64,000 nucleotides of DNA from Kingdonia uniflora (GCA_014058105.1 JACGCM010002624.1:1053068-1117067); one strand, 5' to 3'; positions 24,301 through 35,274 are shown, numbered from the stretch's first letter. The notes: a model not told the origin generated them from the sequence alone. Made by a program: numbers and translations.

Positions 24301-25307
24301 GAAGCGCCCGAATCAGCCCACCACCCGTCGGTTCCACCGACCATGTTGATCTCCGTGATCATAGCCACTAAGGGCTCTTCGGTAACGTTGGCCTGAGCAA
24401 CAGGTTTTCGGTTCCGGCAGTTTCTAGATATGTGTCCAGGCTTGTTACAGTTGAAACACACAATAGAAACTGTTCCGTTATATGGTGGGGCTTTTTGGTT
24501 CGTTCCCTTATTAGGATTCTGGTGTCCATTTTTCTGACGGTTATTCGGATTACCACCGTTAAGACGGTTGTTCCGATTACCGCCATTCTTAGCCTTGAAA
24601 GGTTTCCCTTTAGGTTTCAGATGGACCTTCCCTTTGGCTTGAACCAAAAGGATTTCCTCTTTCAGGTCTTGTTTTCTAGATTCTTCTTCAACCCTAAGAC
24701 GAGTAATCAAGTTCTCCATGGTAAGTTCCTTTGACTTGTGTCGCAGGATATTTTTATAGTCTTTCCAATTAGGCGGTAATTTGTCAATCATCACGGCAAC
24801 TTGAAATTGTTCATCAAGAGGTATCCCTTCGGACACGATCTCATGTGCAATTCGTTGCAACTCATGTGATTGGGAAATTACTGGCTTATCGTCGACCATA
24901 GTGAACTTGAGATATCGGCTTACGGCAAACTTTTTAGAGCCTGCCTCTTCCGTATCATACTTCCTCTGTAATGCATCCCAAACGGCTTTCGCAGTTTCGG
25001 ACTGTAGATAGTAATCGTACAGTTCGTCTGCTAGACCGTTCAAGATGAAATTACGGCATTTGAAGTCAGCCTCAGTCCAGTTCGAAATTGATTCTAAGGT
25101 TTTGTCATAATCGTTTGTAATCAGGTCAGGGTCTATTGCAGGTACGGGAACAGGAGGCTCAACAGGGCATTCTTGTTCGAGAACATACGCCACTTCCTTA
25201 AGTGTGAGATAGAAGAACATTTTGTTCTTCCACCTCTTGAAGTTGAGATCATCAAACCTAGAGGGTTTGTTGGAATCAAACTTCAGCACTTCTGAGGAAA
25301 GAGCCAT
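21322..25307 (-). CDS. Ty1/copia Gag-Pol polyprotein, one frameshift in RNase H
   Basis: Frame from 25307 to 21585 (1240 codons), continuing in another frame to a stop at about 21322. Domain order is copia-type: Gag (UBN2-like, residues about 30-220), CCHC knuckle CFNCNKPGHISRNC (about 285), aspartic protease WWADSGASRH (about 330), integrase zinc region and core (HSRLCH...CQSC, DLVHSDICEM, FRSDRGTEYD, SNGKAERKNR), reverse transcriptase (FLNGELEEELYMDQPEGF, LYGLKQAP, YVDDLL) and RNase H. The final RNase H block (SDSTAAIARVQNNYYNGKK onwards) lies in a shifted frame after about 21600, so a single small indel is the only obvious lesion. Only 41 bp separate the 5' LTR from the ATG, with no clear primer-binding site. 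Confidence 0.9.
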
Positions 25308-25348
25308 ATTATAGGAAATAAAATACTCTTCAAAAATAGTAAATATAA

Positions 25349-26411
25349 CGTAATAGGTTAAGTCTTATGAACCTGTAAGTATAGCTTTCCCTTTAATGAA
25401 CGTTTTCAGCAACAATAAAGAGCAGCAGTAACTCAGTTGCTGTTCGTTGGATTGGTAGCGCAAGTTCAGATAGTGAACTCCGGCAGCAGCGCAGGTTAAA
25501 CTTAAACTTTGGACAAACAGGAGATAACTCCGCAGCAGCAAACAATAGCGCAGCAGTTGTTTCAAGCAGTAGCAAACAATAGCGCAGCAGTTTCAGGCAG
25601 TAGCAAACAATAGCGCAGCAGTTTCAGGAGAGAAGTACAGCGCCTCCAACCAGAGAGAGAGGTTGTTATTGCTCGAGGCGTGGGTCGCACTCTCTTTGAA
25701 GAGTATTTCGACCTACCTTGGGTAAGGTAACGAAAGTCTAATCTCTTCCCAGGATACAACGAGCGTACGTATACAGTAGACTTCAGTTACCCGGAAGTCT
25801 ACGTAAGAATGAAGTATGCACCACAGGTAAACCGTACAAGAGAGAGAGAGAAGAGTTGTGTTGTTACTGTGTTATTTTTGAAGGTGGTGAGGAGTTGTTT
25901 TTATAGAGAGAGTTTGCCCAACGGCTCTCTCTTTATTCAAACGTGTGGGACGTGTCCCTGAGGATTAGGTCTCCTCAAGAGGTGGAGAGAACAAAGTGAA
26001 GACCAAGACTTAAAGAATAAATCAAGCCCAAGCCCAATGAACTTTTTATTAAAAAGATTATGGATACCCAAGCCCAAAGGACCCAAGGCCCCCAAGGCCA
26101 GAAGAGCCAATTGCCCAATCCCAATCCCAATGCCAAGTCCGAGCCGGCCCGGCCTACCGGTCCGCCTGAGAGAGGTCCAAGTGTGTATAGAGTATAAAAT
26201 CCTCTCACACGCTCGCACAACTATACTCTCTCTATGTCACATGTTACACACATGTCACATGGGTACTACCTTATATGTTTAGTTCCTCTATTATTTATAA
26301 ACAATGTGGGACTAAACTTTAGGCTATAGTATAAGAGTCACATAAAATAGATGACCAAGAGGTCATAGGTTCAAGGCTCAAAAGAGGTATAAGTTTTGAA
26401 AAATTCCAACA
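25349..26411 (-). mobile_element. 5' LTR of the argJ-adjacent copia element
   Basis: 1063 bp; matches 19713-20783 with two short gaps (about 6 and 2 bp) and a few substitutions concentrated in its last 300 bp on plus. It lies upstream of Gag on the minus strand and would carry the promoter. Confidence 0.9.
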
Positions 26412-26868
26412 ATTTTGTTATTGTTAGACAACAATGCTATCACATATCATCTGAATAACTTAGTAATGTATTCCTGCATTCTTGCTATGTATACCTAGTT
26501 CTGAAATCAAATCTCTGAATTTAACCATATGACTATCTGAATTCCGCACTATAGTATTAAAATTTTGCAGATTTTATGATCATTTCCAAACATTTTCTGC
26601 ATATCCCAACTCCACCACAAACAGTTTTCAATCATTCTCATATTACATCACCCCTCTCATTTGCATAACTCACAACAAAAACCAATCATCAGACTAGCAA
26701 TAAGAGATTATAAAATAGCAAATTAGGATAAAAAGAGAGTAATCTCATTGATAATAAAATAGCAAAATCACCAGATTTACAGGCCCAAACACCAACCCTT
26801 CTTGTACTATTAAACATCATCTCCAACCATACATACATCTAACAAAACCAAAGGGGAGATTTTCAAAT

Positions 26869-27807
26869 CTATGCCTTCTTAGGTGATTTTGTTGCCCTTG
26901 ACGTGGATTTGGGTTCATCCGATCCTACCTTCTCAGACTTCTTTGGCAAGAGAACAGAATGAATATTGGGGAGAACTCCACCATGAGCAATTGTAACACC
27001 ATTCAACAGCTTTCCTAGCTCCTCATCGTTGCGAATCGCCAACAGAAGGTGCCTTGGAACAATTCTGCTCTTCTTGTTGTCCCTCGCTGCGTTCCCAGCC
27101 AACTCCAACACCTGAAATACCCACAAATGCAATCAAATCAGAACTAAAACTAAGCAAACGGGGCCAAAATTAAGCAAAATGCAGGTCAAAATCAGTCTAA
27201 AGGGGGGTCAAAATCAGGCCCAAAACACATCAAATGGGATCAAAATCAGGTCAAATAGGGGTCGAAATCAGGCAACATGGGATTGAAATTAAACAAATGG
27301 GGCCGAAATTAAACAAAATGAGAGTCAAAAACAGTCGAAAGGGGGGTCAAAATCAGTCCCAAATCACGTCAAATGAGATCAAAATCAGGTCAAATGGATG
27401 TCAATATCAAGTAAAATTAGGACTAAAACACACAAAATAAGGTCAAAATACACCAAATTAGGTAAGTGGGGGTCGAAATCAGGCAACATGAGGGTCAAAA
27501 AAACCAAATATAACCCAAAACACATCAAATGGGGTCAATATCAAGCAAAATGGGGATCAAAACCTGGCAAAATTAGGACTAAAACACATTAGAGATTGAA
27601 AGGGGTCAAACCTCGGCAGCAAGGTACTCAAGAACAGCAGCGAGATAGACCGGGGCACCACTACCGACCCTCTGAGCGTAACGTCCCTTCTTCAAGAACC
27701 GCCCGATTCGACCAACGGGGAACTGTAGACCGGCTTTGACTGACCGGGTGACCGACTTCTTCTTTGGGCCTCCTCCCTTTCGACCTCCGAAACCCTTCTT
27801 TGTTCCT

Positions 27808-27812
<5 letters not shown>
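26869..27812 (-). CDS. H2A.W: Histone H2A.W-type protein, copy 1 (two exons)
   Basis: Exon 1 27812-27612 and exon 2 27111-26869, phase-0 GT-AG intron of 500 bp; 147 aa. The histone fold is typical H2[36 protein letters not shown], then [30 protein letters not shown] and [12 protein letters not shown]. The C-terminal tail ends ATKSPKKA; the KSPKK motif defines the plant-specific H2A.W class, which packs heterochromatin through linker-DNA contacts. The N-terminus is [15 protein letters not shown]. The (CT)n tract at 27813-27855 abuts the ATG, a TATA-like element lies at 27876-27880, and a histone-type promoter pair at 27975-28000. The gene looks functional. Confidence 0.95.
27112..27611 (-). 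repeat. Minisatellite-like intron of H2A.W copy 1
   Basis: The intron is built from degenerate phrases such as ggggtcaaaatcag, gtcaaatgggg and ccaaaacacatcaaat on plus. The sense strand is T-rich with recurring ttttgacccc and tgtgttttggcc. The introns of the two other H2A.W genes in the window have the same texture. Confidence 0.7.
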
Positions 27813-27858
<46 letters not shown>

Positions 27859-27875
27859 CTTTGAATCTCTGAAAA

Positions 27876-28000
27876 ATATAAGAGCGGGAGATTTGAATTT
27901 TTGGTTCTGAGAGAAAGCTTTGGGGATGTGTTTGATTTATAGTCTCAGCTTCAGTGATTTGGAGCGTTGGTGATCGTTGGATGTATATTTTAATCGACGG
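27876..28000 (-). promoter_or_regulatory. H2A.W copy 1 promoter: nonamer, hexamer, CCCGC and TATA
   Basis: In gene orientation: hexamer CCGTCG (28000-27995), nonamer CATCCAACG (27983-27975), then CTCCCGCTCTTATATTT near 27890-27874. CCGTCG and CATCCAACG are known plant H3/H4 promoter motifs, and CCCGC resembles an E2F core. The pair occurs with the same spacing in copies 2 and 3. Confidence 0.65.
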
Positions 28001-29076
28001 GTGAGAGTGGTCTTTTATCTATCTGTGTGTTGTTTAAATGGACCAGTAGTAGGAGGAAAGATTGTGTATGGGTTTCAGCGTAGATTTGATTCTCTACTTA
28101 GAGCATCTCCAGTGGAGTATGTTGTGTGGAGATTTAGGCCAAATTAGACAAGCTTAATGCTTCGAATGCTATAGTGAATTCTTAGGTTGGAGTGTGGAGA
28201 ACCCAAATTGAGCATGGAGAAGCAAGACGAGTGCTGGTTTGTTCTATACGGTTGAAAAATGGCGTGGGTATGTACGTTGTCTTAGCTGCTGGATCTTCAC
28301 CTCACACGGCGTTTTTCTGTTTATCTCTCTTCCTCAATGGTTTTCATGGATTTCTCTGTTGACGGAGCTAAAGTTTCATATTTGAAGCACATGAGACTTA
28401 GATGTATGTTTTTTTTTTTCTAATTTGAGAGGATCGTCTAACTTTTAAGCGCAAGTATTAAAGTTTAACAACCCCATAAAGATTTTGTTATAGAGAAACC
28501 AAACAAAATAAAAGCACTAGTGTCACACCCCTAAGATGTAAGTGCATTTCTAAGAGTATCTTCAATAGTGGTGAGTGAAGCAGAAATCCTCACACTCACG
28601 CGTTAAATCCCCTCGACATAGGCGTCTGTCGTGAAGGCGCGCACCTCTATGATAGATGCCCAAGCAAAAAAATTGCACACCTAAACTCAAACGGCGCTAC
28701 ACTGCACGTTTGTCGTAAAGTTGCGCGCCTACACGATATGTACCTTAGAATTGAGTTTCATTCTCCTCGACCTCAATTGCCTTTTTTTTACATTTCACCG
28801 CCATTTAACTTTTTAACGCACTACCATTTCAAAACTAAAAAAAATTATCGAGATATTGCATAAAAAAATACATTAACATAAAGTTGTAGACATCACATCA
28901 CGATAGTTTTAAACATCAAAATATAAAACATACACCAAAATTTAATCACTTTCTCTTACGGATGTTAAGTTCGCGCACTTCATAATCCAAAGTAGTAATT
29001 CTAATTTTAAAAGTACTTTAGACCCTATACAAAAAATTCCTGGTAAATTATTTGATTCATTCCCATGAGACCCTAA
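28001..29076. other. Intergenic, no gene recognised
   Basis: AT-rich sequence. Around 28085 and 28550 are phrases of the agagcatctccag kind that often mark ends of plant MITEs, but no matching inverted partners could be placed with confidence. GCGCGC-containing phrases recur at 28620-28740 without coding. Confidence 0.4.
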
Positions 29077-29477
29077 GAGCATGGGCTGGCTATCGCTATG
29101 TTAGCAATCCAAAATTACAAAAAATCTATTTTTAAGGATAGTTATCGCTTAAATTACGCCAAGTTTAAGAAAATTAGTGGCGAGCCAGTTCGTGTCAGCG
29201 TGTCAGTGGGCCAGCCAAAATAAAATATTTAAAAAAAAATTGTTTTTTTAAAATATTTAACTGCGCCCAATTGAATTGGCACACAAATTTATTTATTTTT
29301 TTATTAAAATAAATAAATATATATATATATATATAATATATATATATATATATTAAAAACTGACATCCATCCCCACCCTGAAAAAGGGTTTTTTTTTTAG
29401 CCCTAGCTACATATCATATTTTTCCTGAATTTATGCTTACTTAACTCGCTAACTTAGCGAGGCTGCTGCCCATGCTC
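29077..29477. mobile_element. MITE-like element with 10-bp TIR GAGCATGGGC
   Basis: GAGCATGGGC at 29077-29086 is mirrored by GCCCATGCTC at 29468-29477. Flanks are TAA and TAG, one base short of a 3-bp TWA duplication as used by Harbinger-type MITEs. It contains an AT microsatellite (29317-29351). No coding. Confidence 0.55.
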
Positions 29478-29956
29478 TAGAGCATCCACAACAATTAAAA
29501 GGGTGGATTAGATTCACCTTGAAATTCATCCAATCCACCCACAACAGTTTTCAATCCACCCCAAAGTGAATTCACCCCACGCACTTCTGAACCGCGCGCA
29601 TAAATGAGCGTCCTAGATGAATCCATGTGTTTTAATCTTGAACGTTGTCTCTACGTGCAGTTCTGAAGTGAGGATAATGGGAGCCATTGGATAAATGACA
29701 CGTGTTCTAATCTTAGTGGTGAATAGTGTAAGCGCACTTTAGAACTGCGCGCAATGGATACACGCACTTAAGAACCGCGCGGCGTGAATTCACCCTCAAT
29801 CCACCCACATTGTAGAAAATCCACCATTGGATGAATTTTGCTCTTGCCACGTCAGGTATTCACCTAGCTGTTGGGAGACGAATTAGGTGGAAAAGATGGT
29901 GGATTTGGAATTCACCCTGCCACGTCAGGGTGCACCAAGCTGCTATGAATGCTCTA
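29478..29956. mobile_element. Second MITE-like element directly abutting the first
   Basis: TAGAGCAT at the left end is mirrored by ATGCTCTA at the right end, with weaker pairing further in (ccacaaca against the complement of gctatga). The inside has GC-rich phrases (aaccgcgcgc) and repeated ccacgtcagg. Only 8 bp of TIR are perfect, so the call is tentative. Confidence 0.45.
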
Positions 29957-30830
29957 ATGTGGTTGATTAGATGAAAGGGGGACATTCTGAGACATTAAAA
30001 AGCATCATTTGGTATGGATGCTTAACAAGTGGGACATTCATTCCCACCAGACACATTAACTCTCAGTGCACCATTTTGAGTAAACAAAACCAAATCCATA
30101 ATGCTTCTTGCTAATTTCCTAGTCTTGAACACATTCCATTATTCAGGTTTCTCAACTATCATCAGAGTATTCCTTAACCAATTCTCAGGAAACATATTGA
30201 AGACATGGATTCGAATATCACTCTCCTTGGTCACCTCAAACTCAAAGACACAAACAACTCGTAGCTCCGAACGCCAAGCCCCAATTAATTCCATAGTTAC
30301 AATCTTTTTTATATATGCACATAATCATGGACTTCACTCAATGTGTAGTCTAGCATTGTGAAACATAAAGATAGAAATTTGATTCCATCTAGATTGACCT
30401 CTGATGAGAGCTTCACATATTGTATGTTCTTCTATCTAAGATACCATTCGTTTTTTCACCAAATCAGAGGTGTAAGTCCAAGGTCCAAGTCAGTTCAGTG
30501 ATTTGGACTAACTCATCGCACTTAGATATATATATATTTTTTTGACTTAATTTTCACTTAAAATTGCCCTCTCTCCACTCACACTCAGATCAACTCAAAA
30601 GCAAAAAAACAAATGGCCCTTAGATACATATCAAGCAATTTAATCAAAACAACAAATACAGTCGCGTCTAACAATTTGGTAACAATGTACTAAACACAAA
30701 TAAAATAAAATGCGAAAATTAGAAATACCCAAACAATTTTTCATTGATAAAAAAGAGTCTAAACAACAACAAACAACAGATATCTCAGATACAACTTGAC
30801 TCACTAAATATAAACACCCCAAACCCATGA
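29957..30830. other. Intergenic, no gene recognised
   Basis: AT-rich flank at the 3' side of H2A.W copy 2. Nothing codes convincingly; the last ~200 bp are probably that gene's 3' UTR and terminator region. Confidence 0.4.
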
Positions 30831-31655
30831 TTAGGCTTTCCTTGGTGATTTTGTTGCCTTAGACGGAGACTTAGGTTCCTGTGACACCTTGTCAGACTTC
30901 TTTGGCAAGAGAACTGAGTGAATGTTGGGGAGAACTCCACCATGAGCAATTGTAACACCATTCAACAGCTTCCCGAGCTCCTCATCATTTCGGATCGCCA
31001 ACAGAAGGTGCCTTGGAATGATTCTGCTCTTCTTGTTGTCCCTCGCAGCGTTCCCTGCCAACTCCAATACCTGAATCACCCACAAAATCATTCAAATTAG
31101 GCCCAAAAACGTCAATTGGGGGTTAAAATCAGACAAAATGGGGGTGAAAACAAATAAAATGGGGTCAAAATTAGTCCAAATGGGTGGTCAAATTCAATCA
31201 AATTAGGACAAACTAGTCCCCCAAACACATAAGGTGAAATTTAGACGCAAGAGGTCAAAATCAACAAAATAATATCCAAAACCCATCAAATGGGGTCAAA
31301 ATTAATCCAAATGGGGGACCAAATTCAATCAAATTATGCCTAAAACACATCAAATTCGGGCAAATTAGCCCCCAACCACATTCAATAGGGTTAAATTTGG
31401 TCAAAATGGGGTCAAAATAGTCAAATTAAGGGCAAAAAAGCGAACCTCAGCAGCGAGATACTCGAGAACCGCAGCGAGATAGACCGGGGCACCACTACCG
31501 ACTCTCTGAGCATATCGACCCTTCTTCAAGAACCGGCCAATTCGACCGACTGGGAACTGTAGACCGGCTTTGATGGACCGGGTGACTGATTTCTTCTTCG
31601 CACCACCTCCCTTTCGCCCTCCGAAACCCTTCTTGCCCTTGCCTGTGCCTTCCAT
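30831..31655 (-). CDS. H2A.W: Histone H2A.W-type protein, copy 2 (two exons), SQ in tail
   Basis: Exon 1 31655-31446 and exon 2 31070-30831; phase-0 intron; 149 aa. N-terminus [18 protein letters not shown], three residues longer than in copies 1 and 3. The core is the same as copy 1 apart from a few substitutions ([15 protein letters not shown]). The tail reads [16 protein letters not shown] then SPRKA, so the KSPKK motif is KSPRK. An SQE tripeptide is present that copies 1 and 3 lack; in Arabidopsis one H2A.W isoform is phosphorylated at an SQ site by ATM. A (CT) tract lies just before the ATG. The gene looks functional. Confidence 0.95.
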
Positions 31656-31715
31656 GTTTCTCTCTCTCTCAATGTTTGTGTGTTTGAAGCTGTAAAATTG
31701 AGAACTGCTGGAGAT

Positions 31716-31833
31716 GATTTAAAGAGCGGGTGATAGAGAGAGATTGTGATGAGAAGAGAAGGTGTAGGAGTGGTGGTTTATATAAGTTGGTTGTGTGTGT
31801 TATTGGGCGTTGGATCTTTATCTTAATCGACGG
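31716..31833 (-). promoter_or_regulatory. H2A.W copy 2 promoter elements
   Basis: In gene orientation CCGTCG (31833-31828), GATCCAACG (31816-31808) and ACCCGCTCTTTAAATC (31731-31716). Spacing between the first two is the same as in copy 1 (26 bp overall). Confidence 0.65.
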
Positions 31834-32862
31834 TTTTGGGTTACTATTGATGAATCCGTGTGTTTTGTAAGAGAACCAATAAGAGCATGACTAGTGGAGG
31901 TTCTCTTCATCAAAACCGCTTCCACGTCATCCCAAGCGTAGCTAAAGAGTAAAAATACTCTGATAGTCTCCTTCCATTTAATCATAAGAAACTTTTGAGA
32001 TGTCCTATGTCCTATGTCCTAATCGTAATTGTTGTCGTAGCTGTACTCCACAAAATATTAAAACTTTAAGAGAAACCATGACTATGACTCTCGATTTCTC
32101 CTTCCTTTAGACTTCCTCGCATTACATTCGAGCATATAGTCCCACCTCACTAAGCTTGGCAATGGGTCAGATTTTGGGTTGGTTGGGCAATGCCATCCCC
32201 CGTACCCGCCGAAATTGCTCGCCCCCAAATCTGCTCAGCTAAATTGTATATAGATCATATCCTACCTATCCCCCCTATGCAAAATTAGAGAGATCCTAAA
32301 TCAAGCCAATTTGGAAAGAATTTTAATTATAAGAACTTTACAAAGACTGAGGTTATATCAAAATTTAAATAATAAACCAATTGAGGAAATGATTTAAATT
32401 GAAAGATATTTTACTCTTTCAATTGAAATCGTAATAACCGAGTTTTAACTGAAATCTTACTCTTTCAATTGAGAGTATTGATAACCTCTTTGGTGTTTAT
32501 GACTTATTGATCCCCCAAAACGCAATGGCAAACACAAAGATTGTTGAAGAAAATAAAGGATATTCAAAGATAAATTTGAAGACAAAAGAAGATAGAAATT
32601 AATCATTACCAATTCAGCAATCTCGCCTCAGTATTGTTAATCTCTTACGAATTCCCCCATTAGATTCACTATCTCCCCCCCCCCCCCCCCCCCCCCCCCC
32701 CTCTCTAGATCTAGATATTTTCTCTCCTTATTTGTTAGAAGATAAACAAAGCAAGATACTAATCAAAAAGAGTAAACAGGTCGGATGACGTGCCATGATA
32801 AATACGATCAAATACCATAACCATTCCATTAGGAACTGGTCAGGACGGGATAAATTGACAAT
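31834..32862. other. Intergenic with a 27-base C run
   Basis: No gene recognised. It contains a homopolymer of 27 cytosines at 32675-32701, and a repeated gatattttactctttcaattga phrase around 32400-32470. Confidence 0.5.
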
Positions 32863-33458
32863 TGTTGGGTGTGAACTCGAACTGTGAAGAATGGAATTGG
32901 AATAACTGAAATTGTCGAAGTCATTCGAGCGAGTCATTCGAACAAACTTGGATAGCGTTCGAACAGGATCTCTATTTTCACGTTTTGGAACTTGGTTCGT
33001 CAAAGTCGTTATTTTTTAGGGCTCGAGATCAATTATCGTTAAAGTCGTTCAAATGAGCTTGGAGTCGTTCGAACGAGTTATGCGTAGGTTTTCCCTGGAT
33101 GTTATTTTGGGACGTTGAGTTTACCTCGAGATCTGTTTTACTTGCATTTAGTTCCCTAAGTATATAAAGGGGACTTAGTTATTTTGTTTGACTATCTTTT
33201 CTCTGTGAGTTTAATTCTATAAACCTAAAATTTGAGAGACTCCATTAAAGCTTGAGAAGCTTGGAGAGATCGATGTAACCTGTTTGTTTTAGTGGATTGT
33301 TCACGGGGAGTGGTTTTTTATCCGTAAGGGTTTTCTACTTCCCTAATATGGGAAATTCTTGTATTCTTTATTGTTCTTGTTGATTAATTATCTTGTTAGG
33401 CTTATTCCGTGTATCGTTCTCGCCGAAGAAGAGAGATTAGCTACCTCGACTCTCAACA
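32863..33458 (+). mobile_element. Copia 5' LTR, family B
   Basis: 596 bp, TGTTGGGTGTGAACTCG to CGACTCTCAACA, followed by AT and a primer-binding-site-like TGATATCAGGGC (compare the initiator-Met tRNA complement TGGTATCAGAGC). U3 has several GTCGTTCGAACGAG-type palindromes. Related to the solo LTR at 9189-9893. Confidence 0.8.
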
Positions 33459-33503
33459 ATTGATATCAGGGCAAGTGTTACAGGGCTTGTATGATGAAGA
33501 GCG

Positions 33504-34090
33504 ATGGCCGATCAAGAGAAGTTGAAGATCACAAAGTTTAATGGATATAATTTTGGAGTGTGGAAGATGCAGAGATTACCTCTATCAGAATGATATTAAT
33601 TTACCACTGGGTCCACAAAATCAAAAGTTATTAAGAGAAAGTAAGACTTTTGTTAGGGATAAAGATAAAGTTATTGAGAGGGAGGGGAGTTCATCTTTTA
33701 TCTCTAGGAACCACCGTAGCTTTAATTTTATTCTTCCAGAGATAAAGAGGATTATGTATTATTTTATGGAATATCTTGGGAAATCTATTGGAATAAATCA
33801 ATGTAAGTGTTTTTATCAATAAGTTTTCTTTATAATCTCTATTTACTAGATTTGATAATATGAACCATGATTTGATCTATGCATCCCTGAAGAACGATAA
33901 CCCTAACCAATATTACAATACCCAATTTGATACGGTCTATCATAGAGTTGAGATGAAGCCAGCAAATCTTGATGCTGCTAAGTAGGCGCGATTGGATCGC
34001 AAGGCACTTTGAATCGTTAGGTTAGCGCTATCATCTCATATTTTGCACGTGATCTCCAAAGTTATGACAATTAAGAGTTTAATAAAGATA
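33504..34090 (+). pseudogene. Truncated copia Gag
   Basis: Starts MADQEKLKITKFNGYNFGVW, a typical copia Gag N-terminus, then shifts frame near 33572; the next frame continues DYLYQNDINLPLG before similarity is lost near 33615. At 33980-34070 a further Gag-like piece (ARLDRKAL, IVRLALSSHILHVISK) has stops. No protease, integrase or RT follows, so the element is a 5' remnant. Confidence 0.7.
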
Positions 34091-34140
34091 AAGTTATCAA
34101 GCGGGTAGACTCACCCTAATTAAAACTGTTAACTCGGCAA

Positions 34141-34850
34141 TCCCCTCTTATCTTATGTCAATTTTTCCATTTTCTGCTAAGATATGCAACAAATTAGACT
34201 CTCTCAACACCCGGTTTCTCTGGGGCAATAATGAGGAAGAATGGAGTAAAGTGCACTTCATAAGCCAGAAATGCATCTGCAGGCCTCATAAGATAGGAGG
34301 CCTTGGCATCAAGAGGGCTACCCTGCACAACCAATCCTTCCTGGCTAAGTTGTTCTGAAGAATCATCAAAGAACCAAAAAAGCTTTAGGCTAGGAACTTA
34401 ATGAAGAAATATTCTCCCAAGGAGTCCATCATGACTGTCCTCATTAAAGCTTCTTATTCATGGATCTGGAAATGTATTCTTAGAGCCAGAAATAGAATCT
34501 AGAATAATCTCAGGTGGCATATTTGGAACAGAGATAGCATTGACTACTGACAAGAACCCGGGATACCTAATATTTCGAATGGCAGGCCGGCAAGGCCGAT
34601 CCCAAAGAACAAAGAATTTTTTGAGGTTGCAGACCTTATCTTCCCTGATACTCATTCTTGGAGGATTAATCGTATCCTGGACATTTTTCCAGAATCGATT
34701 TCCACCCACATTCTGTCAATACCTATTAGCGCTTATCTTGCTAGAGATACCTGTTTGGCTTCTCTCTTCATGAGGTTGAAGTCCACATCAAAAAAGATTT
34801 TTGGGCTTCCCTTGGTTTTAGGTAGAGGTTACAACATTGAAGGCTTGGAG
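34141..34850 (+). pseudogene. LINE reverse-transcriptase C-terminal part
   Basis: Plus-strand frames with breaks: FLWGNNEEEWSKVHFISQ, PHKIGGLGIKRATLHNQSFL, KASYSWIWK, then IDYWQEPGIPNISNGRP and ADLIFPDTHSWRINRILDIF. These are standard steps of plant L1-type RT tails. It is interrupted by the LTR-like sequence that follows and resumes at 35.3 kb. Confidence 0.75.
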
Positions 34851-34869
34851 GTTTAGCCGCAGGAAGATG

Positions 34870-35265
34870 AACAATCGTTTCTAACTGCATTGTAACTCTA
34901 ATAGGACTTTTTCCTATAAATAGAATAGCCTACTGGGAAATTGATATGAGATAGAAGTGAATCTTGATTTGTGTGTGAGAGACAAAGAGAGAGAGATAAG
35001 CTTTGAGAAAACTCTTGCATTGTTTTGCAGAGTTGTAGAGAGGAGAAAATCCTGTTGATCATCATCATTTTGAGATCATACAGGTTTAATAGAGAGATTG
35101 CGAGATCAGTTGTAATCGTCACTTTCTTCTTCTAGTGAAATCTCTTTACCCGCGGACGTAGGCATCGATTTTGCCAAACAACGTTAAATCTTTTGTGTGT
35201 AGGTAATCTTTACTATTCTTTTGTTTAGATCGTGTTTCCCATTAATACTCTGTAGATTTACATAA
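34870..35265 (+). mobile_element. Copia (Tork-type) LTR remnant inserted in the LINE
   Basis: Contains CCTATAAATAG (TATA) near 34912 and the block CCGCGGACGTAGGCATCGATTTTGCC, which resembles the R-U5 block of many Tork-like copia LTRs. It separates two parts of one LINE (34.1-34.85 and 35.28-36.45 kb). Exact ends and target duplication were not resolved. Confidence 0.5.
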
Positions 35266-35274
35266 GAGAAATTA

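Larger units (their letters stand above)
19713..26411 (-). mobile_element. Nearly full-length Ty1/copia retrotransposon downstream of argJ
   Basis: 6.7 kb, LTR-Gag-Pol-LTR, inserted 57 bp after the argJ stop codon in opposite orientation. About 8-9 substitutions and two small gaps separate the two ~1.07-kb LTRs (roughly 99% identical by eye), so insertion is recent. The flanking pentamers (aaaat and atttt) do not form a direct duplication, so the exact border or a target duplication is unresolved. Confidence 0.9.

Noticed and set aside
19708..26416. Target-site duplication of the argJ-adjacent copia element
   Set aside because: Flanks aaaat and atttt are complementary, not direct repeats; chance in AT-rich DNA.
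27234..27592. Frames with repeated [13 protein letters not shown]-like units
   Set aside because: These are readings of the minisatellite intron of H2A.W copy 1 on the wrong strand.
27813..27855. Arg-Glu repeat as N-terminal extension of H2A.W copy 1
   Set aside because: It comes from the (CT)n leader. The ATG at 27812 gives the N-terminus shared by copies 2 and 3.
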